A stretch of 64,000 bases of DNA from Variovorax saccharolyticus (GCF_030316765.1 NZ_JASZYT010000020.1:1-64000); one strand, 5' to 3'. Positions 1 through 8,926 are shown, counted from the first letter of the stretch. Numbers and translations: made by a program. The notes: generated by a model from the letters alone, not told the origin.

Positions 1-4
1 AAAA

Positions 5-128
5 GGGCCGCGCGTGTTTGAGTGGAGCGAAGCGGAGCGAGTTTGCGCGGACCCCGCGTACCGCGAGCAGCGCAGGGCAGCCGCGAAGCGGCCGGTGACG
101 TCGGCCGGCCCAGGGCATACCGCCCGCC
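5..128 (+). repeat. REP-like dispersed element, copy A
   Basis: This 124-bp stretch upstream of the RND gene recurs almost collinearly, in the opposite orientation, at 49102-49223. Both copies begin with GGGCCGCGCGTGT, share the core GAGCGAGTTTGCGCGGACC and end with GGGCATACCGCCCGCC. It is noncoding in both places, although an open frame happens to run through it here. Two near-identical intergenic copies 49 kb apart suggest an intergenic repeat family; which family is not known from the sequence alone. Confidence 0.75.
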
Positions 129-162
129 GCCGCCGTCCCGAATCCGCATCGGGAGAGGCCCA

Positions 163-3100
163 ATGAACCTCTCCAAGCCCTTCGTAGAGCGCCCCATCGC
201 CACGATGCTCCTGACCATCGGCATCGCACTGGCCGGCATCGTCGCCTTTTTCGTGCTGCCGGTGTCGCCGCTGCCGCAGGTCGACTACCCGACGATCTCG
301 GTGCAGGCCAGCCTGGCGGGGGCCAGCCCGAGCACGATGGCCTCGAGCGTCGCGACGCCGCTGGAGCGAAGGCTCGGCATCATCCCCGGCGTCAACGAGC
401 TCACATCGACCAGCTCCAACGGCTCGGCCCGCGTCACGCTGCAGTTCGACCTCAGCCGCAATATCGACAGCGCCGCGCGCGAGGTGCAGGCGGCGATCAA
501 CGCTGCCCGCGCCGACCTGCCTGCCACCCTGCGCAGCAACCCGACCTATCGCAAGCGCAATCCGACCGCGGCGCCCGTCATCATCCTCGCGCTGACCTCG
601 AAGACCCGCACCCCCGGCCAGATCTACGAGGCGGTCTCCAACATCGTGAGCCAGCGCCTGTCGCAGGTCGAAGGGGTCGGCGAGGTCGAGATCGGCGGCG
701 GCTCGCTGCCCGCGGTGCGGGTCGAGCTCGAGCCCTTTGCGCTCAACCGCTTCGGCATCAGCACCGAGGACGTGCGCGCCGCCATCCAGGCCAACAACGC
801 CAACCGCCCCAAGGGCGCGATCGAGAGCGCGGACCGCCGGCTGCAGATCTACACGCCGGCGCCGGGCCGCCACGCCTCCGAGTACCGCGACATGGTGATC
901 GCCTGGCGCAACAACGCCGCGGTGCGCCTGGGCGACGTCGCGCGCGTGATCGACAGCGTCGAGAACACGCGCACGCTGGGCCTCTTCAACGGCGAGCCCG
1001 CGGTGATCGTGCTGGTCACGCAATCGCCCGGCGCCAACATCATCGAGACCGTCGACGGCGTGCGCGAGCTGCTGCCCGAACTGCGTGCGCAGCTGCCGCA
1101 GGACATCGACGTGCAGGTCGCCTCCGACCGCACCAACACCATCCGCGCCTCGCTGCGCGAGATCGAGGCCACGCTGATGATCTCGGTGGCGCTGGTGGTG
1201 CTGGTGGTCGGCCTGTTCCTGCGCAAGGCGCGCGCCACCATCGTGCCCGCGGTGGCGACCGTGGTGTCGCTGCTCGGCACCTTCGGCGTCATGTACCTGC
1301 TGGGCTACAGCCTCAACAACCTGAGCCTGATGGCGCTCACGGTCGCGACCGGTTTCGTGGTCGACGATGCGATCGTGGTGCTCGAGAACACCACCCGCCA
1401 CGTCGAGGCCGGCATGAACCGCATCGAGGCGGCGCTGCGCGGCGCGCGCGAAGTCGGCTTCACGGTGCTGTCGATCAGCCTGTCGCTGGTGGCGGTGTTC
1501 ATCCCGCTGCTGTTCATGGGCGGCCAGGTCGGCCGGCTGTTCCGCGAGTTCGCGGTCACGCTGTCGTCCGCGGTGCTGATCTCGCTCGTGATCTCGCTCA
1601 CCACCACCCCGATGCTGTGCGCGATGCTGCTGCGCAGCGAGGCCGAGGAGGCCGGGGGCAAGCCGCCCGGACGCCTGCGCGCCTGGTTCGCCCGGGTCGG
1701 CGAGCGGGCCTGGAACGGCACGCTGCGCACCTATGCCCACAGCCTCGATTGGGCGCTGGCCAGCAAGGGTGTGGTCGTCGCGGTGCTGCTGGCGGTGATC
1801 GGACTCAACATCTATCTCTTCAACGCCATCCCGAAGGGCTACTTCCCGCAGCAGGACAACGGCCAGCTCAACGCCGGCCTGCGCGCCGACCAGAGCATCT
1901 CGTCGGGCGCGATCGCCGACAAGCTGCGCCAGGCGGTGGACATCATCCGCAAGGACCCGGCGGTCGACACCGTGGTCGGCTTCTCGGGCGGCGGCCGGTC
2001 GGGCGGCGGCTTCATGTTCGTCAATCTGAAGCCGCCGTCGCAGCGCGGCGAGAAGACGCAGGCGGTGATCGACCGCTTGCGGCCGCAGCTCAACCAGCTG
2101 ACCGGCCTGCGCGTGTTCCTGAGTCCGGTGCAGGACCTGCGCATGGGCGGGCGTTCGAGCAACTCGAGCTACCAGTACACGCTCAAGAGCGACAACCTGG
2201 CCGATTTGCGCGCCTGGTCGACCAAGCTCGCCAACCGGCTGCGCGACGAGACCGCGCTGACCGACGTCGACAGCGACGATGCCGACAACGGGGTCGAGAC
2301 CTACGTCGAAGTCGACCGCGACGCCGCGGCCCGGCTCGGCGTGACCTCGGCCGCGGTCGACAGCGCGCTCTACAACGCCTACGGCCAGCGCTCGGTGGCG
2401 ACCATCTACGACGAGCTCAACCAGTACTCGGTGGTGATGGAGTGGGCGCCGCGCTTCCAGCGCGCGCCGATCGCGCTGAAGGACATGTACGTGCCCTCGA
2501 CCTTGCAGACCACCACCGATGCCAGCGGCCAGTCGATCACCAGTTCGCTCAAGAACACGACCGATGCCAACACCGGCACCTCGACCACGGTGTCGGCCAA
2601 CCCGGCGTCGCGAACCGCCTCCACCGGACAGCAACTCGCCACCGACACCACGCTGATGGTGCCGCTGTCGGCCTTCGCCAAGCTCAGCGAGCGGGCGGTG
2701 CCGACATCGATCGACCACCAGGACACCGAGCTCGCGAGCACCGTGTCGTTCAGCCTGGCCGACGGCGTGAGCCTGTCGGACGCCAAGCGCATCGTGGCCC
2801 AGGCCGAAGCCGACATCGCGATGCCGATCAACGTGCGCGGGAGCTTCCAGGGCACGGCCCTGGCGGCCCAGCAGTCGCAGGGCCAGCAGTGGTTCCTGAT
2901 CCTCGCGGCGCTGATCGTGATCTACATCGTGCTGGGCGTGCTGTACGAGAGCCTGGTGCATCCGATCACGGTGCTGACCACGCTGCCTTCGGCCGGCGTC
3001 GGCGCGGTGCTGGCGCTACTGCTGTTCCGCATGGAGTTCTCGATCATCGCGCTGATCGGCGTCTTCCTCTTGATCGGCATCGTCAAGAAGAACGCGATCC

Positions 3101-3453
3101 TGATCATCGACTTCGCGCTCGAGGCCGAGCGCTCGCGCGGACTCACGGCGGTCGAGGCGGTGCGCGAGGCTTGCCTGCTTCGCTTCCGCCCGATTCTCAT
3201 GACCACGCTGGCCGCCGCCCTCGGCGCATTGCCGCTGGCCATCGGCTTCGGCCTCGGCTCGGAGCTGCGCCAGCCGCTGGGCGTCGCCATCATCGGCGGG
3301 CTGATCGCCAGCCAGTTGCTGACCCTGCTGACCACGCCGGTCGTCTACGTGCTGCTCGACAAGCTGCGCCGCCGGCCCGCCAACGAAAAGTCCCTGAGCC
3401 GCGGCGCCACTTCCCCGCTGACCGGCGCCCCCGAGATCGCATCGAACCCATGA
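163..3453 (+). CDS. mdtC: RND efflux pump inner-membrane subunit, MdtC/MuxC type
   Basis: This is a resistance-nodulation-division proton antiporter that exports drugs across the inner membrane together with a periplasmic adaptor and an outer-membrane channel. The ATG at 163 gives MNLSKPFVERPIAT, the classic RND N-terminus, and 1096 residues; frame-open sequence upstream lies in the repeat and is excluded. Two halves each carry a periplasmic domain and transmembrane bundle, and the TM4 acidic pair lies in ATGFVVDDAIVVLEN. The stretch NPTYRKRNPTAAPVIILAL resembles MdtC rather than AcrB. Residues about 780-835 form a Ser/Thr-rich insert in the second periplasmic domain that I do not expect in MdtC. 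It overlaps the next gene by ATGA. The adaptor and any MdtB partner would lie to the left, outside the window. Confidence 0.9.
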   Translation: MNLSKPFVERPIATMLLTIGIALAGIVAFFVLPVSPLPQVDYPTISVQASLAGASPSTMASSVATPLERRLGIIPGVNELTSTSSNGSARVTLQFDLSRNIDSAAREVQAAINAARADLPATLRSNPTYRKRNPTAAPVIILALTSKTRTPGQIYEAVSNIVSQRLSQVEGVGEVEIGGGSLPAVRVELEPFALNRFGISTEDVRAAIQANNANRPKGAIESADRRLQIYTPAPGRHASEYRDMVIAWRNNAAVRLGDVARVIDSVENTRTLGLFNGEPAVIVLVTQSPGANIIETVDGVRELLPELRAQLPQDIDVQVASDRTNTIRASLREIEATLMISVALVVLVVGLFLRKARATIVPAVATVVSLLGTFGVMYLLGYSLNNLSLMALTVATGFVVDDAIVVLENTTRHVEAGMNRIEAALRGAREVGFTVLSISLSLVAVFIPLLFMGGQVGRLFREFAVTLSSAVLISLVISLTTTPMLCAMLLRSEAEEAGGKPPGRLRAWFARVGERAWNGTLRTYAHSLDWALASKGVVVAVLLAVIGLNIYLFNAIPKGYFPQQDNGQLNAGLRADQSISSGAIADKLRQAVDIIRKDPAVDTVVGFSGGGRSGGGFMFVNLKPPSQRGEKTQAVIDRLRPQLNQLTGLRVFLSPVQDLRMGGRSSNSSYQYTLKSDNLADLRAWSTKLANRLRDETALTDVDSDDADNGVETYVEVDRDAAARLGVTSAAVDSALYNAYGQRSVATIYDELNQYSVVMEWAPRFQRAPIALKDMYVPSTLQTTTDASGQSITSSLKNTTDANTGTSTTVSANPASRTASTGQQLATDTTLMVPLSAFAKLSERAVPTSIDHQDTELASTVSFSLADGVSLSDAKRIVAQAEADIAMPINVRGSFQGTALAAQQSQGQQWFLILAALIVIYIVLGVLYESLVHPITVLTTLPSAGVGAVLALLLFRMEFSIIALIGVFLLIGIVKKNAILIIDFALEAERSRGLTAVEAVREACLLRFRPILMTTLAAALGALPLAIGFGLGSELRQPLGVAIIGGLIASQLLTLLTTPVVYVLLDKLRRRPANEKSLSRGATSPLTGAPEIASNP

Positions 3454-4907
3454 CTGCAGCCCAACGTCCCTATCACCGACTTCCCGTCGCCCTGGCCCTG
3501 GCGGCACTGCTGGCCGGCTGTGCCGTCGGGCCGACCTACGAGCGACCGCCGGTGGCCGCGCCGGCGGCCTGGAAGTCGGCTCCCGCCGAAGCCGGCTGGC
3601 AGCCGGCGGCGCCGGCCGATGCCTTCGATCGCGGCGAATGGTGGAAGCTCTTCGGCGACGCCACGCTCGACGAACTCGCGGCGCGCGTGCAGATCTCGAA
3701 CCAGAACATCGCCGCCGCGGTCGCCAACTACGCGCAGGCCCAGGCACTGGTGCGCGGCCAGCGCGCGGCGCTGTTCCCCCAGGTCACGCTCGACGGCAGC
3801 GCGCGCCGCACCGGGGGCCGCGACATCTCGGCCGCCACCGCCTCGGCCGCCGCGCTGGGCGTCGACTGGCAGCCGGACGTCTGGGGCCGCCTGCGCAAGG
3901 CGGTCGACAGCGCCCAGGCCAGCGCCCAGGCCAGCGAAGCCGATCTGGCGGCAGCGCGCCTGTCGTCGGTCGGCGAGCTCGCCAGCAACTATTTCTCGCT
4001 GCGCGAAGCCGATGCCGAACTGCGCATCCTCGACGACACGCTGGAGGGCTACGAGCGCAGCCTGCAGATCACGCGCAACCGCTATGCCGCCAGCATCGCG
4101 GCCCAGAGCGACGTGCTGCAGGCCGAGACGCTGTACGCCAACACGCGGGCCGAGCGGGCGCAGCTGAAGCGCAGTCGCGATGCGCTCGAGCATGCGATCG
4201 CGGTGCTGGTCGGCGTGGCGCCGGCCGATTTCAGCCTGCCTGCGGGCGAGTGGAAGATGACGGTGCCCGGCGTGCCGGCCGAGCTGCCCTCGACCTTGCT
4301 GGAGCGCCGGCCCGACATCGCCGCGGCCGAGCGCCAGGTGGCGGCCGCCAATGCGCAGATCGGCATCGCCCGCTCGGCCTACTACCCCAACTTCAGCCTG
4401 AGCGGCGGCATCAGCACCAGCGCCTCGCGCGTGGGCGACCTGTTCAATGCCTCGAACACGCTGTGGTCGCTGGGCCTCTCGGTGGCGCAGGTGGTGTTCG
4501 ACGCCGGGGCGATCGGCGCCAGCGTCGATGCCGCGAAGGCGGGTCACGAGGCCTCGGTGGCGCGCTATCGACAGACCGTGCTGGCCGCCTTCCAGAGCGT
4601 CGAGGACCAGCTCACCGCCGGCACCAGCCTGGCACAGCAGGAGGTGCTGCGCCGCGAGAGTTCGGCCGCGGCCGACCGCACCGAGCAGCAGTTCCTGAAC
4701 CGCTACCGTGCCGGCACCATCGACTACACCAGCGTGGTGGTGGCACAGGTGTCGGCGCTCAATTCGCGGCGCACCCTGCTGCAGGTGCAGGTCAATCGCC
4801 AGCTCGCGGCGGTGACGCTGATCCAGACGCTCGGCGGCGGCTGGCATGCCGAGTGGATGGAGCCGTCGCCCAAGCCGGTCGCGGCGACGGCGCCGGCCAG
4901 GTCCTGA
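3450..4907 (+). CDS. NodT-family outer-membrane efflux lipoprotein
   Basis: This is the TolC-like outer-membrane channel that completes the RND pump. The start overlaps the RND stop (ATGA), showing translational coupling. The 485-residue protein has a lipoprotein signal with lipobox LAGC near residue 24, followed by AVGPTYERPPV, typical of NodT/OprM proteins. Two outer-membrane efflux protein repeats follow, with the conserved LPSTLLERRPDIAAAERQ stretch and a long coiled-coil second half. It ends one base short of the convergent rpiR-family gene. The family is clear; the exported substrate is unknown. Confidence 0.92.
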   Translation: MTAAQRPYHRLPVALALAALLAGCAVGPTYERPPVAAPAAWKSAPAEAGWQPAAPADAFDRGEWWKLFGDATLDELAARVQISNQNIAAAVANYAQAQALVRGQRAALFPQVTLDGSARRTGGRDISAATASAAALGVDWQPDVWGRLRKAVDSAQASAQASEADLAAARLSSVGELASNYFSLREADAELRILDDTLEGYERSLQITRNRYAASIAAQSDVLQAETLYANTRAERAQLKRSRDALEHAIAVLVGVAPADFSLPAGEWKMTVPGVPAELPSTLLERRPDIAAAERQVAAANAQIGIARSAYYPNFSLSGGISTSASRVGDLFNASNTLWSLGLSVAQVVFDAGAIGASVDAAKAGHEASVARYRQTVLAAFQSVEDQLTAGTSLAQQEVLRRESSAAADRTEQQFLNRYRAGTIDYTSVVVAQVSALNSRRTLLQVQVNRQLAAVTLIQTLGGGWHAEWMEPSPKPVAATAPARS

Positions 4908-4908
4908 G

Positions 4909-5775
4909 TCAGCCTCCGCGCAGCCGCGGCGCCTGGAGGTAGGCGCCGGACTCGAAGAGCTGGGTCTCGGCCTGGTCGATGCGCTTGACCACCGGCTTGC
5001 CGGCACGGCTGGCGAGCAGCTCGAGCAGGGCTTCGGCCAGTGCCATGCCGGCGGCGACCGAGGGAAAGAACGATGGGCTCCGGATCGCGAACAGCAGCGT
5101 TTCGTCCGCCAGTAGCGACAGCGGCGAGGCCGCGCTGTCGGTCAGCGCGAGCAGCTTGCAGCCGGCCGCCTTGGCCGCTTGCGCCACCTGCAGCGCTTCG
5201 CGCGAGTAGGGCGCGAAGCTGGCCACGACCAAAGCGTCCCCCTTGCCCATCGCCCGCTGCTGCATCTCGAGCGAGCCGCCCTGGCCGTCGATCAGCTGCA
5301 CGCTGCTGCGGAACATGCGGTAGACGTAGACGAAGGCGAAAGCGATCGGGAACGAGGCCCTGAAGCCCGCCGCGTGCACGGTGTTCGCCTTCTCGAGCAG
5401 CGCGCAGGCCTTGTGCAGCGAGTCCGCGCTCTGGCGCTGCGTGGCCTCGAGGTTGTGGCGCTGCACCTCGAACATCTCCTCGACCAGCCCATGGTCGGCG
5501 GCCCGGCCCACCAGCGTGCGGGCGCGCTCGCCGTAGGCCTCGGGCCCGAGCCCCATGTCCGAGGCCACCGCTTCCTTGAACTGCGGCCAGCCTGCATAGC
5601 CCAGGTGCTGCGCGAAGCGGACCAGGGTGGCGGGGGTGCCGCCCGCGCGCGTGCCGACCGTGCGCATCGAATGCGTGACCACGTCGTTCGGGTGGTCCAG
5701 CACATAGCGGGCCACCTGCTGCAGTGCGGGGCTCAGGCTGGCGAAGCGCTGGCGGAGATCGTCCTTGACGCCCAT
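4909..5775 (-). CDS. RpiR-family transcriptional regulator (HTH plus SIS domain)
   Basis: The protein has 288 residues. Residues 1-75 form the RpiR helix-turn-helix domain (LSPALQQVARYVLDHP, then a recognition region near TRAGGTPATLVRFAQHLG). Residues about 125-260 form a SIS phosphosugar-binding fold (KGDALVVASFAPYSREALQ). RpiR regulators respond to sugar phosphates or related metabolites. The ATG at 5775 is chosen because it is preceded by AGAGGA; open frame further upstream crosses the operator region. It is divergent from an aminotransferase gene, and the gap holds four related inverted repeats, so it probably controls that operon and itself. The ligand is unknown but is likely linked to amino-acid or amine catabolism. 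Confidence 0.9.
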   Translation of the reverse strand: MGVKDDLRQRFASLSPALQQVARYVLDHPNDVVTHSMRTVGTRAGGTPATLVRFAQHLGYAGWPQFKEAVASDMGLGPEAYGERARTLVGRAADHGLVEEMFEVQRHNLEATQRQSADSLHKACALLEKANTVHAAGFRASFPIAFAFVYVYRMFRSSVQLIDGQGGSLEMQQRAMGKGDALVVASFAPYSREALQVAQAAKAAGCKLLALTDSAASPLSLLADETLLFAIRSPSFFPSVAAGMALAEALLELLASRAGKPVVKRIDQAETQLFESGAYLQAPRLRGG

Positions 5776-5797
5776 GAAATTCCTCTGTCTCGGGTTT

Positions 5798-5888
5798 GGA
5801 ACGAATGTACCGGATGGAACAGATGTGTTCCAGAAAGGCTTGACGGAACAAATGTTCCAAACAATAATTGACTCGGTACATTGGTTCC
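5798..5888. promoter_or_regulatory. Array of four related inverted repeats, probable RpiR operators
   Basis: Four sites of related design lie in the rpiR-aminotransferase gap. They are GGAAC-N4-GTACC (5798-5811), TGGAACA-N4-TGTTCCA (5815-5832), GGAACA-N2-TGTTCC (5845-5858) and GGTAC-N4-GTTCC (5875-5888). The inner two are perfect and the outer two each carry one altered arm, as mirror images. Centres are 19, 28 and 30 bp apart. Site 3 sits between the candidate -35 and -10 of the aminotransferase promoter and site 4 covers its expected start point, which suggests repression. Confidence 0.75.
5840..5868 (+). promoter_or_regulatory. Candidate sigma-70 promoter of the aminotransferase operon
   Basis: TTGACG at 5840-5845 and AATAAT at 5863-5868 are separated by 17 bp, a good housekeeping promoter match in an otherwise GC-rich genome. 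The expected start is near 5875, about 27 nt before the ATG at 5902. The element is interleaved with operator-like repeats 3 and 4. Confidence 0.6.
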
Positions 5889-5901
5889 ATCGCTCAACGA
5901 C

Positions 5902-7248
5902 ATGACGCACGTCTTCCATCGCCATCTCCGCCACACGCCGCCGGCCGCCGTTTCCGCCAGCGGCATGACGATCCGCGACGCTTCCGGGCGCGACTACCTT
6001 GATGCCTCGGGCGGCGCTGCCGTCTCCTCGCTGGGGCACGGCCATCCGGACGTGATCGCGGCGATGCATGCGCAGATCGACCGCATCGCCTACGCGCACA
6101 CCTCGTTCTTCACCACAGAGGTGGCCGAGGAGCTTGCCGACGAACTGATTCGCACCGCGCCCGAGGGCATGAGCCACGTCTACCTGGTGAGCGGCGGCTC
6201 CGAGGCCGTGGAGTCGGCGCTGAAGATGGCGCGCCAGTACTTCGTCGAGATCGGGCAGCCGCAGCGCACGCACTTCATCGCCCGCCGCCAGAGCTACCAC
6301 GGCAACACGCTCGGTGCGCTGGCGGTCGGCGGCAATGCCTGGCGGCGCGAGCCCTTCGCGCCGATCCTGGTGCCGGCGACGCATGTCGCGCCCTGCTATC
6401 CCTACCGCGAGCAGCGCGAGGGCGAGAGCGCCCAGCAGTACGGCTGGAGGCTCGCCGCCGAACTCGAGGCGGCGATCCTCGCGCAGGGTGCGGACCGCGT
6501 GATCGCCTTCGTGGCCGAGACCGTCGGCGGCGCCACCGCCGGTGTGCTGACGCCGGTGCCGGGCTACTTCAAGGCGGTGCGCGAGGTCTGCGACCGCCAT
6601 GGCGTGCTCTTGATCCTCGACGAGGTGATGTGCGGCATGGGCCGCTGCGGCACGCTGTACGCCTGCGAGCAGGAGGGCGTGGTGCCCGACCTGGTCACGG
6701 TCGCCAAGGGGCTCGGCGGCGGCTACCAGCCGATCGGCGCGGTGCTCGCGCAGCGCCGGATCGTCGAGGCGATGTCCAAGGGGAGCGGCTTCTTCCAGCA
6801 CGGCCACACCTACCTCGGCCATCCCGTGGCCTGTGCCGCCGCACTCGCGGTGCAACAGGTGATCCGCCGCGACGGCCTGCTGGCCAAGGTGCGCGAAGAC
6901 GGTGAAGTCTTCGGTGCCATGCTGCGCAGCGCACTCGGCGACCATCCCCACGTGGGCGACATCCGCGGCCGTGGCTTCTTCTGGGGCGTGGAACTGGTGG
7001 CCGACCGGGCCGGCAAGACGCCCTTCGCGCCGGGGCTGCAACTGCATGCCCGGATCAAGAAGGAGGCGATGGCGCGCGGCCTGCTGTGCTATCCCTTCGG
7101 CGGCACGGTCGACGGCCGGCAGGGCGACCACGTGCTGCTGGCGCCACCCTTCATCGCGACGCGCGACGACCTGCAGGAGATCGCGAGCCGGCTGGCCGGT
7201 GCGGTCGACTTCGTCACGCGCGCGGTCGATGCGACCCGGGCGCACTGA
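5902..7248 (+). CDS. Class III (omega-type) PLP-dependent aminotransferase
   Basis: The protein has 448 residues and belongs to the class III aminotransferases (aspartate aminotransferase superfamily, fold type I), which move amino groups from amines or amino acids to a keto acid. Visible motifs are YLDASGGAAVSSLGHGHPDV near the N-terminus, LLILDEVMCGMGR with the Asp that contacts the PLP ring nitrogen, and TVAKGLGGGYQPIGAVL with the Schiff-base lysine near residue 269. I chose the ATG at 5902; an upstream TTG at 5881 falls inside operator site 4. It is followed by an amino-acid receptor and a racemase-like gene, which together suggest catabolism of an imported amino acid. The exact substrate cannot be read from the sequence. 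Confidence 0.88.
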   Translation: MTHVFHRHLRHTPPAAVSASGMTIRDASGRDYLDASGGAAVSSLGHGHPDVIAAMHAQIDRIAYAHTSFFTTEVAEELADELIRTAPEGMSHVYLVSGGSEAVESALKMARQYFVEIGQPQRTHFIARRQSYHGNTLGALAVGGNAWRREPFAPILVPATHVAPCYPYREQREGESAQQYGWRLAAELEAAILAQGADRVIAFVAETVGGATAGVLTPVPGYFKAVREVCDRHGVLLILDEVMCGMGRCGTLYACEQEGVVPDLVTVAKGLGGGYQPIGAVLAQRRIVEAMSKGSGFFQHGHTYLGHPVACAAALAVQQVIRRDGLLAKVREDGEVFGAMLRSALGDHPHVGDIRGRGFFWGVELVADRAGKTPFAPGLQLHARIKKEAMARGLLCYPFGGTVDGRQGDHVLLAPPFIATRDDLQEIASRLAGAVDFVTRAVDATRAH

Positions 7249-7305
7249 AGCGCTCCCGACCTTTTTCCCCTTCCCGTCCTTCCATCCGTTCCGAGGAGTT
7301 GCTCC

Positions 7306-8211
7306 ATGGTCTTCGCTCGTCTGTCCACGCTTGCCTGCGCCGCCCTGATGGCCTGCGCGCTGCTCCCGCTCACCGCCGCCCAGGCCCAGGAGGGCGGCAC
7401 GCTCGCCAAGGTCAAGTCCAGCGGCGCGATCACCTTCGGCTACCGAGAATCGTCCTTCGGCTTCTCCTACCTCGATGGCAACCTGAAGCCGGTCGGCTAC
7501 AGCATCGACATCTGCAACCGCATCGTCGAGGCGCTCAAGGCCGAACTCCGGATGCCTGCCATCGAGGTCCGCTACCAGGCCGTGACCTCGGCCAACCGCA
7601 TCCCGCTGGTGGCCAACGGCACGGTCGACATCGAGTGCGGCTCCACCACCAACCTGGTCGAGCGGCAGAAGCAGGTGGCGTTCTCGCCCGACATCTTCCG
7701 CTACAACGTGCGCATGCTGGTCAAGGCCGATTCGGGAATCCGGAGCATCGCCGACCTGCAGGGCAAGACCGTGGTCACCACCACCGGTACCACCTCGTTC
7801 CGGCTGCTGCGCGAGGCCGACAAGGGCAAGAACCTCGAGGTCGTCAACGTCGCGGCCAAGGACCACACCGAATCCTTCCTGCTGGTCGAGAACGGCCGGG
7901 CGCAGGCCTTCGTGCTGGACGACATCCTGCTGGCGGGCCAGATCGCCAATGCGCGCAACCCGAAGGACTTCCTGATCGCCGGCGAGAGCCTGCGCACCGA
8001 GAACCAGTCGCTGATGCTGCGCAAGGACGATCCCGAGTTCAAGGCGCTGGTGGACCGCGTGGTCGGCGGCATGATGAAATCGGGCGAGATGGAAAAGCTC
8101 TACAACCGCTGGTTTATGGCGCCGATCCCGCCGAAGAACATCAACATCAACTATCCGCTCAATGCCGAGACCCGGGACGCGTTCGCCAATCCTTCGTCGA
8201 AGGGGATCTGA
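7306..8211 (+). CDS. Periplasmic amino-acid-binding protein, GltI type
   Basis: This 301-residue solute receptor has a Sec signal peptide ending around AQA-QE (residue 27) and then a family-3 bacterial extracellular solute-binding domain: GAITFGYRESSFGFSYLDG, VGYSIDICNRIV, GTVDIECGSTTN and GKTVVTTTGTTSFRLL. These match the glutamate/aspartate receptors (GltI/AatJ) of ABC importers. It lies 57 bp after the aminotransferase and 9 bp before the racemase-like gene, so the three are probably one operon. No permease or ATPase is present nearby, so the receptor must use a transporter encoded elsewhere. Confidence 0.88.
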   Translation: MVFARLSTLACAALMACALLPLTAAQAQEGGTLAKVKSSGAITFGYRESSFGFSYLDGNLKPVGYSIDICNRIVEALKAELRMPAIEVRYQAVTSANRIPLVANGTVDIECGSTTNLVERQKQVAFSPDIFRYNVRMLVKADSGIRSIADLQGKTVVTTTGTTSFRLLREADKGKNLEVVNVAAKDHTESFLLVENGRAQAFVLDDILLAGQIANARNPKDFLIAGESLRTENQSLMLRKDDPEFKALVDRVVGGMMKSGEMEKLYNRWFMAPIPPKNININYPLNAETRDAFANPSSKGI

Positions 8212-8220
8212 GCCCCGGCC

Positions 8221-8862
8221 ATGACCCGCATCGCACTCATCCACGCACTGGCGCATTCGGTCGCCCCGATCAACGAGGCGATGGCGCGCGACTGGCCCGA
8301 GGCCATCCGCATGAACCTGCTCGACGACAGCCTCTCTGCCGATCTCGCCCGCAACGGGCGCGGCCTAGACGAAGCCATGCACGAGCGTTTCCAGCGCCTC
8401 GCGCAATATGCCGTGGACAGCGGCGCACAAGGCATTCTGTTCACCTGCTCGGCCTTCGGGCCGTGCATCGAGGCGGTGGCGCGGCGGCACGCGGGGATGC
8501 CGGTGCTGAAGCCGAACGAGGCGATGATCGAGGAAGCCTCCGCCGGCACCGGCAAGCTGGGGCTGATCGCGAGTTTCCGGCCGACGCTCGAATCGATGCC
8601 GACCGAGTTTCCGCCGGACGTGGCGCTCGAACTGGCGCTGGCCGAGGGTGCGCTCGAAGCCCTGATCGCCGGCGACGCCGATCGCCACGATCTGCAGGTT
8701 GCCGCCCATGCGCGGGCCTTGAGCGAGCGCGGATGCACCCGCATCGCGCTGGCCCAGTTCAGCCTGGCGCGGGCTCGGGCGGCCTGCGAGGCGGCGTCCG
8801 GCCTGCCCGTGCTGACCACGGTCGACAGCGCGGTGCGCGCATTGCGGCGGCGATTGGTCTGA
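8221..8862 (+). CDS. Aspartate/glutamate/hydantoin racemase superfamily protein
   Basis: The protein has 213 residues and the fold signature of the Asp/Glu racemase superfamily. ILFTCSAFGPC carries the first catalytic cysteine (near residue 78), with the GLIASFRPTLESM segment after it. Family racemases use two cysteines in a two-base mechanism. The position where a second active-site cysteine is expected reads RIALAQFSLARA, with no cysteine. The protein may therefore be a decarboxylase-like or isomerase-like relative rather than a true racemase. It follows the amino-acid receptor with a short spacer and probably shares the RpiR-controlled operon. Confidence 0.75.
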   Translation: MTRIALIHALAHSVAPINEAMARDWPEAIRMNLLDDSLSADLARNGRGLDEAMHERFQRLAQYAVDSGAQGILFTCSAFGPCIEAVARRHAGMPVLKPNEAMIEEASAGTGKLGLIASFRPTLESMPTEFPPDVALELALAEGALEALIAGDADRHDLQVAAHARALSERGCTRIALAQFSLARARAACEAASGLPVLTTVDSAVRALRRRLV

Positions 8863-8926
8863 TTTCGGCGTGCCTGCGATCCGGGCGTGCCGCATTGCGG
8901 ATGCGGGGCAGTAGGATCGCATCACG

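Noticed and set aside
5881..5901. TTG at 5881 as start of the aminotransferase
   Set aside because: It lies within operator site 4 at the expected transcript start. ATG 5902 matches the usual family N-terminus.
4909..8256. Very long open frame on the minus strand opposite the aminotransferase, receptor and racemase genes
   Set aside because: Only its last 288 codons encode a recognisable protein (RpiR). The rest is the antisense of three clear plus-strand genes, a common effect of high GC third positions.
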